NCBI RefSeq assembly: GCF_019132845.1
Contig: NZ_JAHSPR010000013.1
Location: 1 to 56,694 of the forward strand
From: Advenella alkanexedens
GTDB taxonomy: Bacteria; Pseudomonadota; Gammaproteobacteria; Burkholderiales; Burkholderiaceae_B
Length of the DNA: 56,694 nucleotides
Reading direction: 5' to 3'
Part shown: one piece after another, positions 56,426 to 56,694 of the stretch
Position numbering within the stretch: the stretch's first letter is position 1
How the letters are laid out: every line of letters starts with the position of its first letter
Notes under the pieces: model-generated
The model's input: only the letters and a program-made list of their open reading frames with translations
What the model was told of the DNA's origin: nothing
The model's database searches: none
Made by a program: the position numbers and the translations under genes

Positions 56426-56513
56426 GCTGTTTGCTGTTTGCTGTTTGCTGTTTGCTGTTTGCTGTTTGCTGTTTGCTGTTTGCTGTTTGCTGTTTGCTGT
56501 TTGCTGTTTGCTG
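56426..56513. repeat. 12-copy tandem heptanucleotide repeat (GCTGTTT)n
   Basis: Twelve perfect copies of GCTGTTT run from 56426 to 56509, followed by a partial GCTG to 56513. The block lies 130 bp upstream of the antiporter start and 60 bp from the rRNA terminator. It is a classic simple-sequence repeat prone to slipped-strand copy changes. On the minus strand three copies encode seven residues (NSKQQTA), but the frame changes with each single-copy gain or loss. The 56297-56619 stretch otherwise holds only A+T-rich sequence and the terminator. Confidence 0.95.
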
Positions 56514-56573
56514 GCAATGATAATAAACGAAAAATAACAGATACAAGAAATTTTATCATTTTTGACCGGCAAT

Positions 56574-56608
56574 AAAAAAACCCCTTCAGTAGTGCTGAAG
56601 GGGTTTTT
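56574..56608. terminator. rho-independent terminator of the rRNA operon
   Basis: CCCCTTCAG (56581-56589) and CTGAAGGGG (56595-56603) form a perfect 9-bp stem with a 5-nt loop, flanked by seven A's before and five T's after. On the minus strand it directly follows the 5S rRNA and ends in a long U tract, so it is the rRNA operon terminator. Confidence 0.95.
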
Positions 56609-56619
56609 CGTAATAAAGA

Positions 56620-56694
56620 GCCTGACGATGACCTACTTTCACGGATGTCCATCCACTATCATCGGCGCGAAGGCGTTTCACTGTCCTGTTCGGG
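56620..56694 (-). rRNA. rrf: 5S ribosomal RNA, 3' part (5' end outside window)
   Basis: The minus strand of the last 75 bp reads as the 3' two thirds of bacterial 5S rRNA: CCCGAACAG, then GCCGATGATAGTG, and the terminal GTAGGTCATCGTCAGGC. Its 3' end is near 56620, next to the terminator. The rest of the operon (23S, tRNAs, 16S) lies beyond the window to the right. Confidence 0.95.

Noticed and set aside
56426-56513. possible CRISPR-like array
   Set aside because: The units are 7 bp with no spacers and no cas genes are near, so it is a simple tandem repeat.
56401-56652. 83-codon frame on the minus strand reading through the heptamer repeat (NSKQQTA repeats)
   Set aside because: Its start lies inside the 5S rRNA gene and terminator, and the repeat gives an open frame by chance. 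An internal start at 56559 has no clear ribosome-binding site.

Overview
The window looks like chromosome from a betaproteobacterium of the order Burkholderiales, most likely an Alcaligenaceae-type organism. This rests on a complete isc operon preceded by a low-molecular-weight phosphatase gene, an rpsP-rimM-trmD block, three orphan Bug/TctC-type solute-binding proteins, and a parCE/trxA/rho neighbourhood. Base composition is moderate, by eye a little under 50% G+C. No species is claimed.

Region by region: (1) 1-174 is the right end of an IS66-family insertion sequence with its terminal repeat. (2) 263-5500 holds a YaiI/YqxD protein, a Fur-box-preceded siderophore ABC uptake operon read leftward with a structured leader, and a secreted M23 peptidase. 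(3) 5520-11371 is the Fe-S assembly operon iscR-iscS-iscU-iscA-hscB-hscA-fdx with two IscR type-1 boxes in the iscR promoter, plus a low-molecular-weight phosphatase. (4) 11596-23471 is housekeeping: an LLM flavin enzyme, trmD-rimM-rpsP, a TusA-like protein, alaS, a VirB9-like lipoprotein, a ferredoxin-reductase-like flavoprotein and parC-parE. (5) 23648-29068 carries trxA, rho and small accessory genes on the plus strand: a small repeat-starting protein, an MTA/SAH-type nucleosidase, a 2OG-Fe(II) oxygenase and a metallophosphatase, plus one minus-strand exported protein. (6) 29182-44449 is a large catabolic island with two putative regulons. One is TetR-linked (acyl-CoA ligase, Bug protein, SCP2-type thiolase, DUF35 partner). 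The other is IclR-linked (Bug protein, enoyl-CoA hydratase, family III CoA-transferase, HMG-CoA-lyase-type enzyme, acyl-CoA dehydrogenase, MmgE/PrpD protein, class II aldolase, ketopantoate-reductase-like enzyme). (7) 44454-46872 has an exonuclease/GIY-YIG protein, an aldo-keto reductase and a frameshifted YqaE-like gene. (8) 46991-54603 is an acetone carboxylase operon acxABC with a clear sigma-54 promoter and a divergent AcxR-type activator. (9) 54665-56694 has a CPA1 cation/proton antiporter, a 12-copy heptanucleotide repeat and the 3' end of a 5S rRNA gene with its terminator.

Functionally, the most interesting idea is that the IclR-linked operon contains a complete chemical route for a 3-methyl-branched C6 dicarboxylate (3-methylglutarate or 3-hydroxy-3-methylglutarate): uptake, CoA transfer, dehydrogenation, hydration, then HMG-CoA cleavage to acetyl-CoA and acetoacetate. 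Acetoacetate is also the product of the acetone carboxylase encoded nearby, so the two systems may feed one pool. This is inference from enzyme families and gene order. The last three genes of the operon (MmgE/PrpD, class II aldolase, ketopantoate-reductase-like) are not explained by it.
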